From DATJOJ01 sp035507035 (GTDB lineage: Bacteria; Acidobacteriota; Terriglobia; Terriglobales; Acidobacteriaceae), in NCBI GenBank assembly GCA_035507035.1, contig DATJOJ010000044.1, forward strand, positions 1 through 64,000: a stretch of 64,000 nucleotides of DNA, read 5' to 3'. Of this stretch, positions 52,364-63,058 are shown piece by piece. The notes below the pieces were generated by a model. The model saw only the letters and a list, made by a program, of their open reading frames with translations. It did not search any database and had not been told where the DNA came from. The position numbers and the translations under genes are program-made. Position 1 is the first letter of the stretch; the number at the start of each line of letters is the position of its first letter.

Positions 52364-53485
52364 ATGAATATTGACGACCTGCTGCGCATAGCCATGGAAC
52401 GGCGCGCCTCCGACTTGCACCTTAAGGTAGGCAACTACCCGCACCTGCGCATCGACGGCGACCTCACGCCACTCACCGATCAGCCGCGCGTCAGCGCCGA
52501 AGACATGCTGACCATGGCGTTCAGCATGATGTCGGCCCGTCAAAAGCAGAAATTCAAAGAGAGCACAGAAATCGATATGGCCTACGGCGTCGCCGGCCTG
52601 GGTCGCTTCCGTGTCAACGTTTTCCAGCAGCGCGGCAACGTCGGCCTCGTCCTTCGTGTGATTCCCACGAAAATCCGCGCTCTCGACGAACTCTATCTAC
52701 CCAAAGTTGTCGAACAAATTTGCGATATGCCGCGCGGCTTGGTTCTCGTGACCGGTATCACCGGCTCCGGCAAATCCACCACTCTTGCGGCGATGGTCGA
52801 CCGCATCAATTCCACCCGCGCCGAACACATCATCACCATTGAAGACCCGATCGAATTCTTGCATCGCGATAAAAAAGGTTACGTCAATCAGCGTGAAATC
52901 GAAGTTGACACGCCGACGTTCGGCGCCGCCTTACGCGCCTCCCTCCGTCAAGATCCCGATGTCATCCTCGTCGGCGAAATGCGCGATATCGATACCATCG
53001 GCACCGCCATCCACGCAGCCGAAACCGGCCACATGGTTTTCTCTACCCTGCACACGCTCGACGCCGTCGAAACCATCAACCGCATCATCGCTGTATTTCC
53101 GCCGCCGGAGCAGAAGCAGATTCGTCTTCAGCTCGCCGCCGTGCTTCGCGCCGTCATCAGCCAGCGCCTGGTTCGCCGTTGCGACGGAGATGGCCGCGTG
53201 CCCGCGGTTGAAATCATGATCAACACTGCCTACATCCGCGAGTGCATTCTCGTTCCGGAAAAAACACGTTCTATCCGCGACGCGATTTCCGCCGGCACTT
53301 CGCAATACGGGATGCAGACTTTTGATCAGTCTCTCTGGGATTTATTTCAAGCCGGGCTTATCAATTACGAAACTGCGCTCGAGAATGCCTCCAACGCCGA
53401 CGACTTCAAGCTGCGCATGCAGGGCATCTCTTCTACCAGCGACATCTCGAAAAATGCCATGCAAGCCACCGGCTTCGGCGGTTAG
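52364..53485 (+). CDS. pilT: Type IV pilus retraction ATPase PilT
   Basis: The 373-residue AAA+ ATPase drives pilus retraction. Motifs in order are Walker A GITGSGKSTTLAAM near residue 132, the Asp box (IEDPIEFLH), Walker B with LRQDPDVILVGEMRD and the His box GHMVFSTLHTLDAVETINRI, then the C-terminal region with SIRDAISAGTSQYGMQTFDQ. AAAGGA precedes the ATG. With the MglA-like GTPase it suggests twitching motility. No other pilus genes are in the window. Confidence 0.96.
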   Translation: MNIDDLLRIAMERRASDLHLKVGNYPHLRIDGDLTPLTDQPRVSAEDMLTMAFSMMSARQKQKFKESTEIDMAYGVAGLGRFRVNVFQQRGNVGLVLRVIPTKIRALDELYLPKVVEQICDMPRGLVLVTGITGSGKSTTLAAMVDRINSTRAEHIITIEDPIEFLHRDKKGYVNQREIEVDTPTFGAALRASLRQDPDVILVGEMRDIDTIGTAIHAAETGHMVFSTLHTLDAVETINRIIAVFPPPEQKQIRLQLAAVLRAVISQRLVRRCDGDGRVPAVEIMINTAYIRECILVPEKTRSIRDAISAGTSQYGMQTFDQSLWDLFQAGLINYETALENASNADDFKLRMQGISSTSDISKNAMQATGFGG

Positions 53486-53683
53486 TTTCCACTACAAAAA
53501 CCAAGGGCGTGCCAACCAGCGCGCCCCTTTCCGAGAATCCCTGTTGATGTGTGCCAATCAGTGGCGAAGTTTGTCGAAGAAGATCGGCGTTGATCCGCGG
53601 CGAAGATTTTATTCCTGGAGGGAGGGCCAGAACTTCCTCTGGAGGCAGCAGGAATTTCCGGCCCTTTAGAGAGATCGATTCAA

Positions 53684-54055
53684 CTACACGCTTGCCGCAT
53701 ACCTCGCGTGATGACACTGCGTTCCGCTGATCACATGCAGCGCGTGATGCAGGTTGGAAATATCGAACACTCGATCCAGTTTGGTGCGCGTCAGCACCTC
53801 CGCTACGAAATGCGAAGGATTCACCAGTTTGAGCTGTACACCACGGCTGCGCGCCCACTGATGCAGGGACAACAACGTCGTGAGGCCGCCTGCGTCCACC
53901 GCGTCGACATCCGACAAGTCCAGCACTACAATGCGGCTCGACTTCTCATTAATCACTGCGCTTCGCAGCGCGCAAACTTCTTCTCCGCGAACGATTCTTC
54001 CGCCGCATCTCACGACTGCCACATCACCGGATTTTTCTACATCGATGGTAAGCAT
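53684..54055 (-). CDS. STAS-domain protein lacking the phosphorylatable serine
   Basis: The 123-residue STAS domain (anti-sigma factor antagonist type) has the family core VVRCGGRIVRGEE and VVLDLSDVDAVDAGGLTTLLSL. In active antagonists such as SpoIIAA the residue before the Gly is a serine that is phosphorylated; here residues 54-57 are Asp-Ala-Gly-Gly, so it cannot be switched in the usual way. It may be a constitutive or scaffolding partner. GAGAGG precedes the ATG. Related phosphatase signalling is encoded at 59161. Confidence 0.85.
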   Translation of the reverse strand: MLTIDVEKSGDVAVVRCGGRIVRGEEVCALRSAVINEKSSRIVVLDLSDVDAVDAGGLTTLLSLHQWARSRGVQLKLVNPSHFVAEVLTRTKLDRVFDISNLHHALHVISGTQCHHARYAASV

Positions 54056-54200
54056 GACTGCCTCTCAATCTCTGTGTCTAACTACGGAAATAGACGCCTG
54101 AAAGTTCCCAGGGTAACCAAAAAGATGTAAAAAGAAGTAAACGCTGGGTTAAAAGTTATTCTGGCATAAGCGCGTTGTTACTGTAAGGTTACGGTTGTAC

Positions 54201-54734
54201 ATGGCTTTCCCACGACCGCGAAAAACCGATTCCGAAGACGAGCTCTACCAATATGCTGTCGGCGCACTCGCGCGCCGCGCGCGTTCGGTGGCGGAGCTGA
54301 AACGTTTGCTGCGTCCGCGCGTCGAAGCCGACACTGAATACGGGCAAACTTTGGTGGAACTCGTGATTCGCCGTCTGAAAGATCAGGGTTACTTGAACGA
54401 TGCGCGCTATGCAGCTGCCTATTCCTCCTTTCGCCGCGACAATGAAAAATTTGGCCGCCGCCGCGTGGTCACCGATCTTAAAGCCAAAGGCGTGCACTCC
54501 GACGTGATTGAACAAGCCGTCAATTCCATTTACGACGGCATATCTGAAGAACGGCAGGCGCGGGAATATTTGCGCCGGAAAAGGATTGTGAAGCCGAAAG
54601 ACCAGAAACAAGCGGCGAAGATTTTTCGTCAACTGATCCGCGCCGGCTTCGGATCGAAAGTGATTTTTACCATCCTGAAAAAGTGGGATGTTGAGGACGA
54701 AACCCTCACCGCGCTGGAAAGCGAAAGCGAGTAG
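54201..54734 (+). CDS. recX: RecX-family regulatory protein
   Basis: The 177-residue protein is helical and basic: DELYQYAVGALARRARSVAELKRLLRPR and LKDQGYLNDARYAAAYSSFRRDNEKFGRRRVVTDLKAKGV are the RecX helical repeats. RecX binds and limits RecA filaments. ATG 54201 is preferred to a TTG two codons upstream. recA is not visible nearby, which is common but leaves the link unproven here. Confidence 0.9.
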   Translation: MAFPRPRKTDSEDELYQYAVGALARRARSVAELKRLLRPRVEADTEYGQTLVELVIRRLKDQGYLNDARYAAAYSSFRRDNEKFGRRRVVTDLKAKGVHSDVIEQAVNSIYDGISEERQAREYLRRKRIVKPKDQKQAAKIFRQLIRAGFGSKVIFTILKKWDVEDETLTALESESE

Positions 54735-54880
54735 ACGTGTGGGGCCAAATCTAGATGTAACTTTTCTCTATTTGCGGGAATCCCACCAACAAAAGGAGTC
54801 TGTGCTTTCGACCGGGATTGCACCGTAATCCCAACTAGGGCATACTTCCAACATCAATTTCATCTCTAAGGAAGGTTACC

Positions 54881-55234
54881 ATGAAAAAATTGGGGAGAAT
54901 TCTCGCCGCGATGCTGCTGGCTTCCACCACATTGATGTTCTCGCAAGACGTTGCGAAGGACACTGACAAAGCCGCCAAAGATACCGGCCACGCTACCGAC
55001 AAGGCTGCTAAGGATACCGGTCACGCCACAAAAGTGGCCGCCAAGGACACCGGAAAAGCCGCAGATACGGCAGGGAAGGACACGGGAAAAGCCGTGGGCA
55101 AAGCCGGCAAGGACACTGCAAAAGCTACCGATAAGGCCGCCAAGAAGACCGGACACGGCATCAAGAAAGTCGGGCACGACGTCGGTCACGGCGTGAAGGA
55201 AGGCGCCGACAAGACCGCCGACGCGGTGAAGTAG
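54881..55234 (+). CDS. Exported Lys-rich repeat protein
   Basis: The 117-residue protein has a signal peptide (ILAAMLLASTTLMFSQD) and then about ten repeats of the type AKDTGKA / AKDTGHAT / DKAAKDTG, giving an extremely Lys/Ala/Thr-rich, disordered, basic polypeptide. Such sequences look like late-embryogenesis-abundant or histone-like repeat proteins and could bind nucleic acid or polyanions at the surface or protect against desiccation. AAGGAAGG sits before the ATG. I do not recognise a named family. It ends 57 nt before the RHH antitoxin start. Confidence 0.75.
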   Translation: MKKLGRILAAMLLASTTLMFSQDVAKDTDKAAKDTGHATDKAAKDTGHATKVAAKDTGKAADTAGKDTGKAVGKAGKDTAKATDKAAKKTGHGIKKVGHDVGHGVKEGADKTADAVK

Positions 55235-55254
55235 AATCCGGAGGAATTCATTCG

Positions 55255-55285
55255 TTGTACTACAATTTGAAGAGCGTAGTACAAT
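55255..55285 (+). promoter_or_regulatory. Operator and promoter of the RHH-PIN toxin-antitoxin operon
   Basis: TTGTACTAC (55255-55263) and GTAGTACAA (55276-55284) form a perfect 9-bp inverted repeat. Its arms contain a TTGTAC -35-like and a TACAAT -10 (55280-55285), and the predicted +1 falls on the A of ATG 55292. Repressor binding to the palindrome would block the promoter directly; the transcript would be leaderless. Confidence 0.7.
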
Positions 55286-55291
55286 TGGGAC

Positions 55292-55525
55292 ATGAGTTCC
55301 TCAACGGTTCAGGCCCGGCTCGACGATCGTGACCGGAAAGCGCTACGGGCTCTCGCCAAGCATCTTGGCTGGAGCCCGTCCAGGGTTGTTCGGGAGGGCC
55401 TGCGCCTGCTTGCCGCTTGTCACCTCGGAAATGGTCAGCGAGAGATCATCGGTCTGGGCAGGTTCGACTCTGGGGTTTCTGATCTCGCCTCCAACAAGCG
55501 CCATCTCAAAGGCTTTGGGCGGTGA
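55292..55525 (+). CDS. Ribbon-helix-helix antitoxin
   Basis: The 77-residue protein begins MSSSTVQARLDDRDRKALRALAKHLGWSPSRVVREGLRLLAA, a ribbon-helix-helix (CopG/MetJ) DNA-binding motif. The C-terminal part (GVSDLASNKRHLKGFG) should bind the toxin. It sits directly after a palindromic operator and overlaps the PIN toxin gene by GTGA, so translation is coupled. Confidence 0.85.
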   Translation: MSSSTVQARLDDRDRKALRALAKHLGWSPSRVVREGLRLLAACHLGNGQREIIGLGRFDSGVSDLASNKRHLKGFGR

Positions 55526-55938
55526 AGCCGGTCCTTCTGGATACCGGCGTCATCGTAGCCTTGCTCGACCGCAGCGAACGCTTTCATCAAACTTCTGTTG
55601 AGGTCCTCAGGGATCTGACGGCTCCGCTGGTCACCTGCGAAGCCGTAATCGCCGAAAGCTGCTATCTCCTGCGAGGTCTGAAAGGCGCTGGCGAAGCTGT
55701 AGTCGAGAATGTAGTCTCAGGAGTTTTTCAGATTCCGGTTCCTTTGGGGCAATCTGCGGGTGAGATTCGTGACATTATGCGCAAGTATCGTGATCGGCAA
55801 ATCGATTTCGCCGATGCCGGTCTCATCTGCTTGGCAAATTATTTCGGTACCGGCAAGATTTTGACGCTGGACGGCGACTTCGAAGTTTACCGTTGGGGAC
55901 GAAACAAACCGTTCGAACTGCTTATTCCGCTTCACTAG
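55522..55938 (+). CDS. PIN-domain toxin (VapC-like)
   Basis: The 138-residue PIN ribonuclease has Asp7 in LLDTGVIVALLD, Glu45 in AVIAESCYLL, Asp95 and Asp98 in IDFADAGLICLA, and a final acidic patch TLDGDFEVYR. These are the four expected metal-binding acidic positions. GTG start overlaps the antitoxin stop (GTGA). It forms a type II toxin-antitoxin pair with the ribbon-helix-helix gene upstream. Confidence 0.93.
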   Translation: MKPVLLDTGVIVALLDRSERFHQTSVEVLRDLTAPLVTCEAVIAESCYLLRGLKGAGEAVVENVVSGVFQIPVPLGQSAGEIRDIMRKYRDRQIDFADAGLICLANYFGTGKILTLDGDFEVYRWGRNKPFELLIPLH

Positions 55939-55999
55939 CTGCCTTAATTGATGGTCTCGGCTCTGTGTCCTCTGTGTTTATCATTTAAAATTAAATTTC

Positions 56000-58906
<2,907 letters not shown>

Positions 58907-58913
58907 TTCCCTC

Positions 58914-59114
58914 ATGGCAAACCTAACTCTCGTCTACGGATTACGCTTGCTGCCCTCAGATGAGCTGGCCGAAGTCAGCGATGCCGTGCTCAAGCTGAGA
59001 AATGGCCGCGAAGCGCACGTCACGATGCACATGCTCGAGGGCAGCAAGGAAGAGATCGAAAAGCAGTTGAAAAGCAGCCTTGATGCCTTTTTCGATTTCT
59101 ATCCTGAAATCTGA
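58914..59114 (+). CDS. 66-residue small protein downstream of alaS
   Basis: A short frame from ATG 58914, 8 nt after the alaS stop, encodes MANLTLVYGLRLLPSDELAE and then a helical stretch ending in DAFFDFYPEI. No family is recognised, but position, length and the acidic helix pattern suggest a real gene co-transcribed with alaS and the phosphatase. A longer frame from 58788 starts inside alaS and is a less likely alternative. Confidence 0.6.
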   Translation: MANLTLVYGLRLLPSDELAEVSDAVLKLRNGREAHVTMHMLEGSKEEIEKQLKSSLDAFFDFYPEI

Positions 59115-59160
59115 CTCGGTTCCTCGCCGACTGCAGCGACATCTATAATCCAAGGTGCGT

Positions 59161-61347
59161 ATGAACTCGTCGTACGACCAGTTTCGCCTCAAGCTCGCCA
59201 CGCGGGGGTTGTGGCCTACCAGCAAAATGGGTCGAGTCGCGTGGTACGTTCTGGCTTTGGACCTGTTTCTGTTTGTGCTGCAGAAGGTTTTTGCGCTTTT
59301 CAAATCGTCGTTCGGAGACAGCTTGGGTGGCTGGGTTGGTTTTCTGAGCTTCGTGGCCATTGTGCTGTTTGCGATCCTGGCGTTCCGCTGGTTGAAGGTG
59401 AGGATGCTGTGGCGGCTGCGCAACCGTCTGATTGTCACTTATGTTTTCATTGGCGTGATTCCAGTTGTGCTGCTGGTTGCACTGGCGCTTGGGTCGTTCT
59501 ATTTGTTCGCCGGACAGTTCGCAACTTTCATCGTAACCAGCGGGTTGAACTCGGAACTACGCAGCCTGGAAGCCGCCAATTTCGCGATTGCCCACCAATT
59601 CGCCTCGCAACTGCAACGCGGGCAGGAAAGCAGTACTGCGGCTTTTGAAAGTTTGCGCCACTCCGAAAAAATCTGGGCCGACCGCCAGGTCACCGTCTGG
59701 GTCGATAAGAAACTGCTGGTGAATGTTCCGCCGATCGGACAAACCTTCCCGCCGCCATCGCTTCCGCCTTATCTGAAAAGCTCGTTCAGTGAGGTCACGC
59801 GCGATCAGGATCAACTCTATCTGCGGGCGGTAGCCATTGTTCCCGTCAATGGCAAAACTTTAGTTGTTGTTTCCAGTAATGCTTTCGATCAAACCCTGTT
59901 GGAAGATCTTGCTGCCAATCTTGGCGAAGTTACGCTTTATGCCAGCGGGCTCAGTCTGGAAAAAGTCGATCAGTCGCAAGCGCAGAACGGGGTTCATGTC
60001 AGCGGTAGTGACAAGCCGCAATCGACCACGATCACCTTCAACAAGCCAGAGGGCCAGTACGTTCTGAATACCGGGAACGGACCTCTCAAACCAACGTTGA
60101 CCGCCGGCACCGTCCCGCCCCCAACCAGTCGCTCCGATCAGCAGGTTACATTTCCTACCACCGTTTCCGTGGTCGACTGGAATACCAGCGACCGTATGAG
60201 CCCAGCCGGAATCAGCGTGCAAACCCGCTTCTCGAAGCTCTATGAGCGGCTGTTCGGCGCGCTAGGCGATTTTGCTCCGGCCATCGAATACTTTTTGCTG
60301 TTGATGGCGGTTGTGTTTGGAATCATCGAACTGACCGCACTGTTCATAGGCACCCGCCTTACACGGACCGTCACCGGTGCCGTGGCACAGATTTACGATG
60401 CCACGCAGCACGTAAATCGCGGCGACTTCAGCCATCGCATTCCGGTGAAATCGACGGATCAGGTTGCCGCCTTAGCAACATCCTTCAACTCAATGACCGC
60501 GTCGCTGGAGAAGCTGATTGAAGAGCAAAAAGAGAAGCAGCGGCTTGAGAACGAGCTGGTGATCGCGCAGGAAGTGCAGGCCCAGCTTTTTCCCCGCGAG
60601 ATTTCTCAACTCGCCTCGCTCGAAGTTCACGGCTTTTGCCGGCCGGCCCGAACGGTAAGCGGGGACTACTACGATTTCCTTGCGGTCAACCCGGATAAGC
60701 TCATATTGGCGGTCGGCGATATCAGCGGCAAAGGAATTTCGGCGGCGTTGCTGATGGCGACGATTCACTCTGCGGTCCGTGCCTATAGCCTGCAGGATAT
60801 TCCAGCCCTTCGTGAGCCGGTCGCGGTCGGAGCGGTTTCGGGCTCGGGAGGCATGTCGGCTTCAAGTCCTCTGACATTTGATGTTTCACCTGGCGCGTTG
60901 CTGGCCTTACTGAATCATCAGCTTTACGAGAGCACCCCCGCGGAGAAATACGCGACGCTATTTCTCGGTATGTATAACGGCGCCGATCATAAGTTGACCT
61001 ATAGCAATGGCGGACATTTGCCGCCGATCATTTTGAGCGAGGACGGCAGCATTCATCGCCTGGATCGCGGCGGCACTGTGGTGGGCTTGTTCAATCAGGT
61101 GAGCTATGAGGAAGGCTCGATTCAGTTGCGCCGCGGCGACATTTTGTTAGCGTACAGCGACGGCGTTACCGAGCCGGAGAACGATTTTGGCGAATTCGGC
61201 GAGCAGCGCCTGATTGATTTAGTGAGGGAGAACCGTGACTCGCCCCTGGCGCGTATTAGTGAAATTGTCACTGCGGCAGTCGATGACTGGATTGGCGCCA
61301 ACGAGCAGCCGGACGACGTCACTCTAGTTCTCGCTCGCGCCAGATAG
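59161..61347 (+). CDS. Membrane-bound SpoIIE/PP2C-type phosphatase with HAMP domain
   Basis: The 728-residue protein has two N-terminal helices (VAWYVLALDLFLFVLQKVF, FLSFVAIVLFAILAFRWL), a further helix (VFIGVIPVVLLVALALGSFY), a periplasmic domain to about residue 350, a transmembrane helix (EYFLLLMAVVFGIIELTALFIG), a HAMP domain (TRTVTGAVAQIYDATQHVNRG) and a SpoIIE-type PP2C domain with SGDYYDFLAVN, VGDISGKGISAALLMATIH and YSDGVTEPENDFGEFG. This is a sensor serine phosphatase that normally controls a STAS protein. A STAS gene lies at 53684, but it lacks the phosphorylatable serine. A TATAAT at 59144-59149 gives a very short leader. Confidence 0.92.
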   Translation: MNSSYDQFRLKLATRGLWPTSKMGRVAWYVLALDLFLFVLQKVFALFKSSFGDSLGGWVGFLSFVAIVLFAILAFRWLKVRMLWRLRNRLIVTYVFIGVIPVVLLVALALGSFYLFAGQFATFIVTSGLNSELRSLEAANFAIAHQFASQLQRGQESSTAAFESLRHSEKIWADRQVTVWVDKKLLVNVPPIGQTFPPPSLPPYLKSSFSEVTRDQDQLYLRAVAIVPVNGKTLVVVSSNAFDQTLLEDLAANLGEVTLYASGLSLEKVDQSQAQNGVHVSGSDKPQSTTITFNKPEGQYVLNTGNGPLKPTLTAGTVPPPTSRSDQQVTFPTTVSVVDWNTSDRMSPAGISVQTRFSKLYERLFGALGDFAPAIEYFLLLMAVVFGIIELTALFIGTRLTRTVTGAVAQIYDATQHVNRGDFSHRIPVKSTDQVAALATSFNSMTASLEKLIEEQKEKQRLENELVIAQEVQAQLFPREISQLASLEVHGFCRPARTVSGDYYDFLAVNPDKLILAVGDISGKGISAALLMATIHSAVRAYSLQDIPALREPVAVGAVSGSGGMSASSPLTFDVSPGALLALLNHQLYESTPAEKYATLFLGMYNGADHKLTYSNGGHLPPIILSEDGSIHRLDRGGTVVGLFNQVSYEEGSIQLRRGDILLAYSDGVTEPENDFGEFGEQRLIDLVRENRDSPLARISEIVTAAVDDWIGANEQPDDVTLVLARAR

Positions 61348-61350
61348 CCG

Positions 61351-62406
61351 CTACTTCGCTTTCGGCTGCTTGGAAAGAAGCGCGATCTTCGCCGTGACCT
61401 GCTGGCCCTTTTCCATCCCTCCGATGATCACCAGGCCTTCTTTAGTCACCAGCAGTCCGCGATGGTCCATGGTGGGATCGGGAGTGTTTTCATCCAGGGC
61501 TTCCCATTTGCCGCTGCGAAGATTGAAAGCAAAAGTTACAGGTGAAGGCTCCGCCGGCTTGCCGTCGTAGCCGATTCCCTGAAAGTCGTAAGGGCTCTCG
61601 CTTCCACCGGAAAAATAGATTTTTTCGTCCTTCTCTGAGCCCCCGGCGGCAACGCGGAACTGCGCCGAGCCGGGATGGTTCGGGAGTTTGGTCCACTCAA
61701 TCCGCTGGAAATCGTGGCGATCGATTGTTCCCTTCCAGCATTGGGTAGCCGCTACCCACTTCGGGGAATCGCCATCAGGATTCTTCTGCGCCCCTCCGAT
61801 GTAAACAATCGTGTCCCCCACGATCGCGCCGGCATGGCCGAAAACCGCATCCGAGATCGGCGTGGCAGTCGTCCACTGGCTCTTCTCCACATCGTAGACT
61901 TGCACGTTGGCCACCGCGCCCTGATTGGAACGACCGCCAATAATGTAAATGTAGCGGTCGCGATAGACGCCAATTACCGCATCGCCCACGCCGATTGGCA
62001 TATCCGTTCCGCGTAGCCAGCGGTCGGCAGACGGCTCATAGATCCCCATGTCCTGGACGGCCATTCCGCCGCCTTGATAAAGAATGTAACCACCGAACAG
62101 GTACAAATAATTCCCAACCCCGGCGGCCGCGGCGCCGATGCGGCCCGCTGTTCCGGGAACCGAATGGATCGTGCTCGGCTTGCCAGAATCCACATCGATC
62201 AAATAGGCCTGATTGCTGGCGGAATTCCAATCTTTCTTCGCGCCGAGACCCATGATCGAGAACAGCTGAATCTGTCCTTTCCACTTCATCATGGCCACAG
62301 CATTATTGGACACGGCTTCGGGCAAGGCTTCCGGGCTCGATTGGGTTACGGCTGGGAGACAACAAGTCAGGATGAGAAAGAGGACGAACTTACACTGGAC
62401 TTTCAT
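61351..62406 (-). CDS. Secreted Kelch-repeat protein
   Basis: The 351-residue exported protein has a signal peptide (FVLFLILTCCLPAVTQS) and several Kelch-like repeats: YLYLFGGYILYQGGG, YIYIIGGRSNQGAVANVQVYDVEKSQW, TIVYIGGAQKNPDGD and KIYFSGGSESPYDF, each with the Gly-Gly turn and a following aromatic. It folds as a beta-propeller, perhaps a surface binding module. It is convergent with the phosphatase gene with 3 bp between stops. Confidence 0.85.
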   Translation of the reverse strand: MKVQCKFVLFLILTCCLPAVTQSSPEALPEAVSNNAVAMMKWKGQIQLFSIMGLGAKKDWNSASNQAYLIDVDSGKPSTIHSVPGTAGRIGAAAAGVGNYLYLFGGYILYQGGGMAVQDMGIYEPSADRWLRGTDMPIGVGDAVIGVYRDRYIYIIGGRSNQGAVANVQVYDVEKSQWTTATPISDAVFGHAGAIVGDTIVYIGGAQKNPDGDSPKWVAATQCWKGTIDRHDFQRIEWTKLPNHPGSAQFRVAAGGSEKDEKIYFSGGSESPYDFQGIGYDGKPAEPSPVTFAFNLRSGKWEALDENTPDPTMDHRGLLVTKEGLVIIGGMEKGQQVTAKIALLSKQPKAK

Positions 62407-62506
62407 GGGTCACTAAGAATGATACCTCGTATAGAGGAAAATGGTTGAGAGGGGAATCACAAAACGCCGGCTTTTCAGCTGGAAAGTGGTCTCGGCGAAC
62501 TGAACG

Positions 62507-63058
62507 TCAGCCAAGAATGGCGGAAGAATCGGCAGATGGATAGCTTTCCCACCAGATGCCCGGCTCGGTCGGGCAAGGCCTCTTCTGAAATGCGAAGCCG
62601 AGCCGACCCAATTCCTGGAGAACTGCGTCAATCGCGGCTTCTACGGATTGAGCGACGGCTTTACTCAACTGCTGTCCGGGTTCGTAGCTTTCGCCAACGA
62701 TTCCTACTAAGAGGACGTTCTCAGGGCTGGCGCCCAGCATATCCGCCGTGAGCAGGCACTCGGATAGCGCGGGGGAATGGGGATCGAGCCGCTGGGCTGG
62801 CGCCTCGCAAAGAATGTCGTCTCTTCGGTAGAGCACGACTGTGCCGGGAGGATCGTCGCTCGCGACGGAATCTAGCAGGATGAGCGAGTATCTTGCAGCG
62901 ATTTGGTGAGTCAGGTCAAGTGCCGGTGTGCCCAAGTCGACAATGTCAACATTCTCGCCGAACGTGTAGCGCGATTCCAGCAATCGGATGACGTAGGGGC
63001 CAACGCCATCATCCCCCAACAAGACGTTTCCGATGCCGCCAATGAGGGCGGATTTCAC
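62507..63058 (-). CDS. [NiFe]-hydrogenase maturation protease (HyaD/HybD-like)
   Basis: The 183-residue peptidase removes the C-terminal tail from the hydrogenase large subunit after nickel insertion. The N-terminus KSALIGGIGNVLLGDDGVGPYV is the family signature; the acidic pair at residues 16-17, Asp63 (LLDSVASDD) and His94 (RLDPHSPALSE) correspond to the nickel-binding triad Glu16, Asp62, His93 of HybD. Start GTG 63058 overlaps the large-subunit stop as GTGA, so the pair is translationally coupled. A longer frame from 63124 overlaps further and is less likely. Confidence 0.9.
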   Translation of the reverse strand: MKSALIGGIGNVLLGDDGVGPYVIRLLESRYTFGENVDIVDLGTPALDLTHQIAARYSLILLDSVASDDPPGTVVLYRRDDILCEAPAQRLDPHSPALSECLLTADMLGASPENVLLVGIVGESYEPGQQLSKAVAQSVEAAIDAVLQELGRLGFAFQKRPCPTEPGIWWESYPSADSSAILG

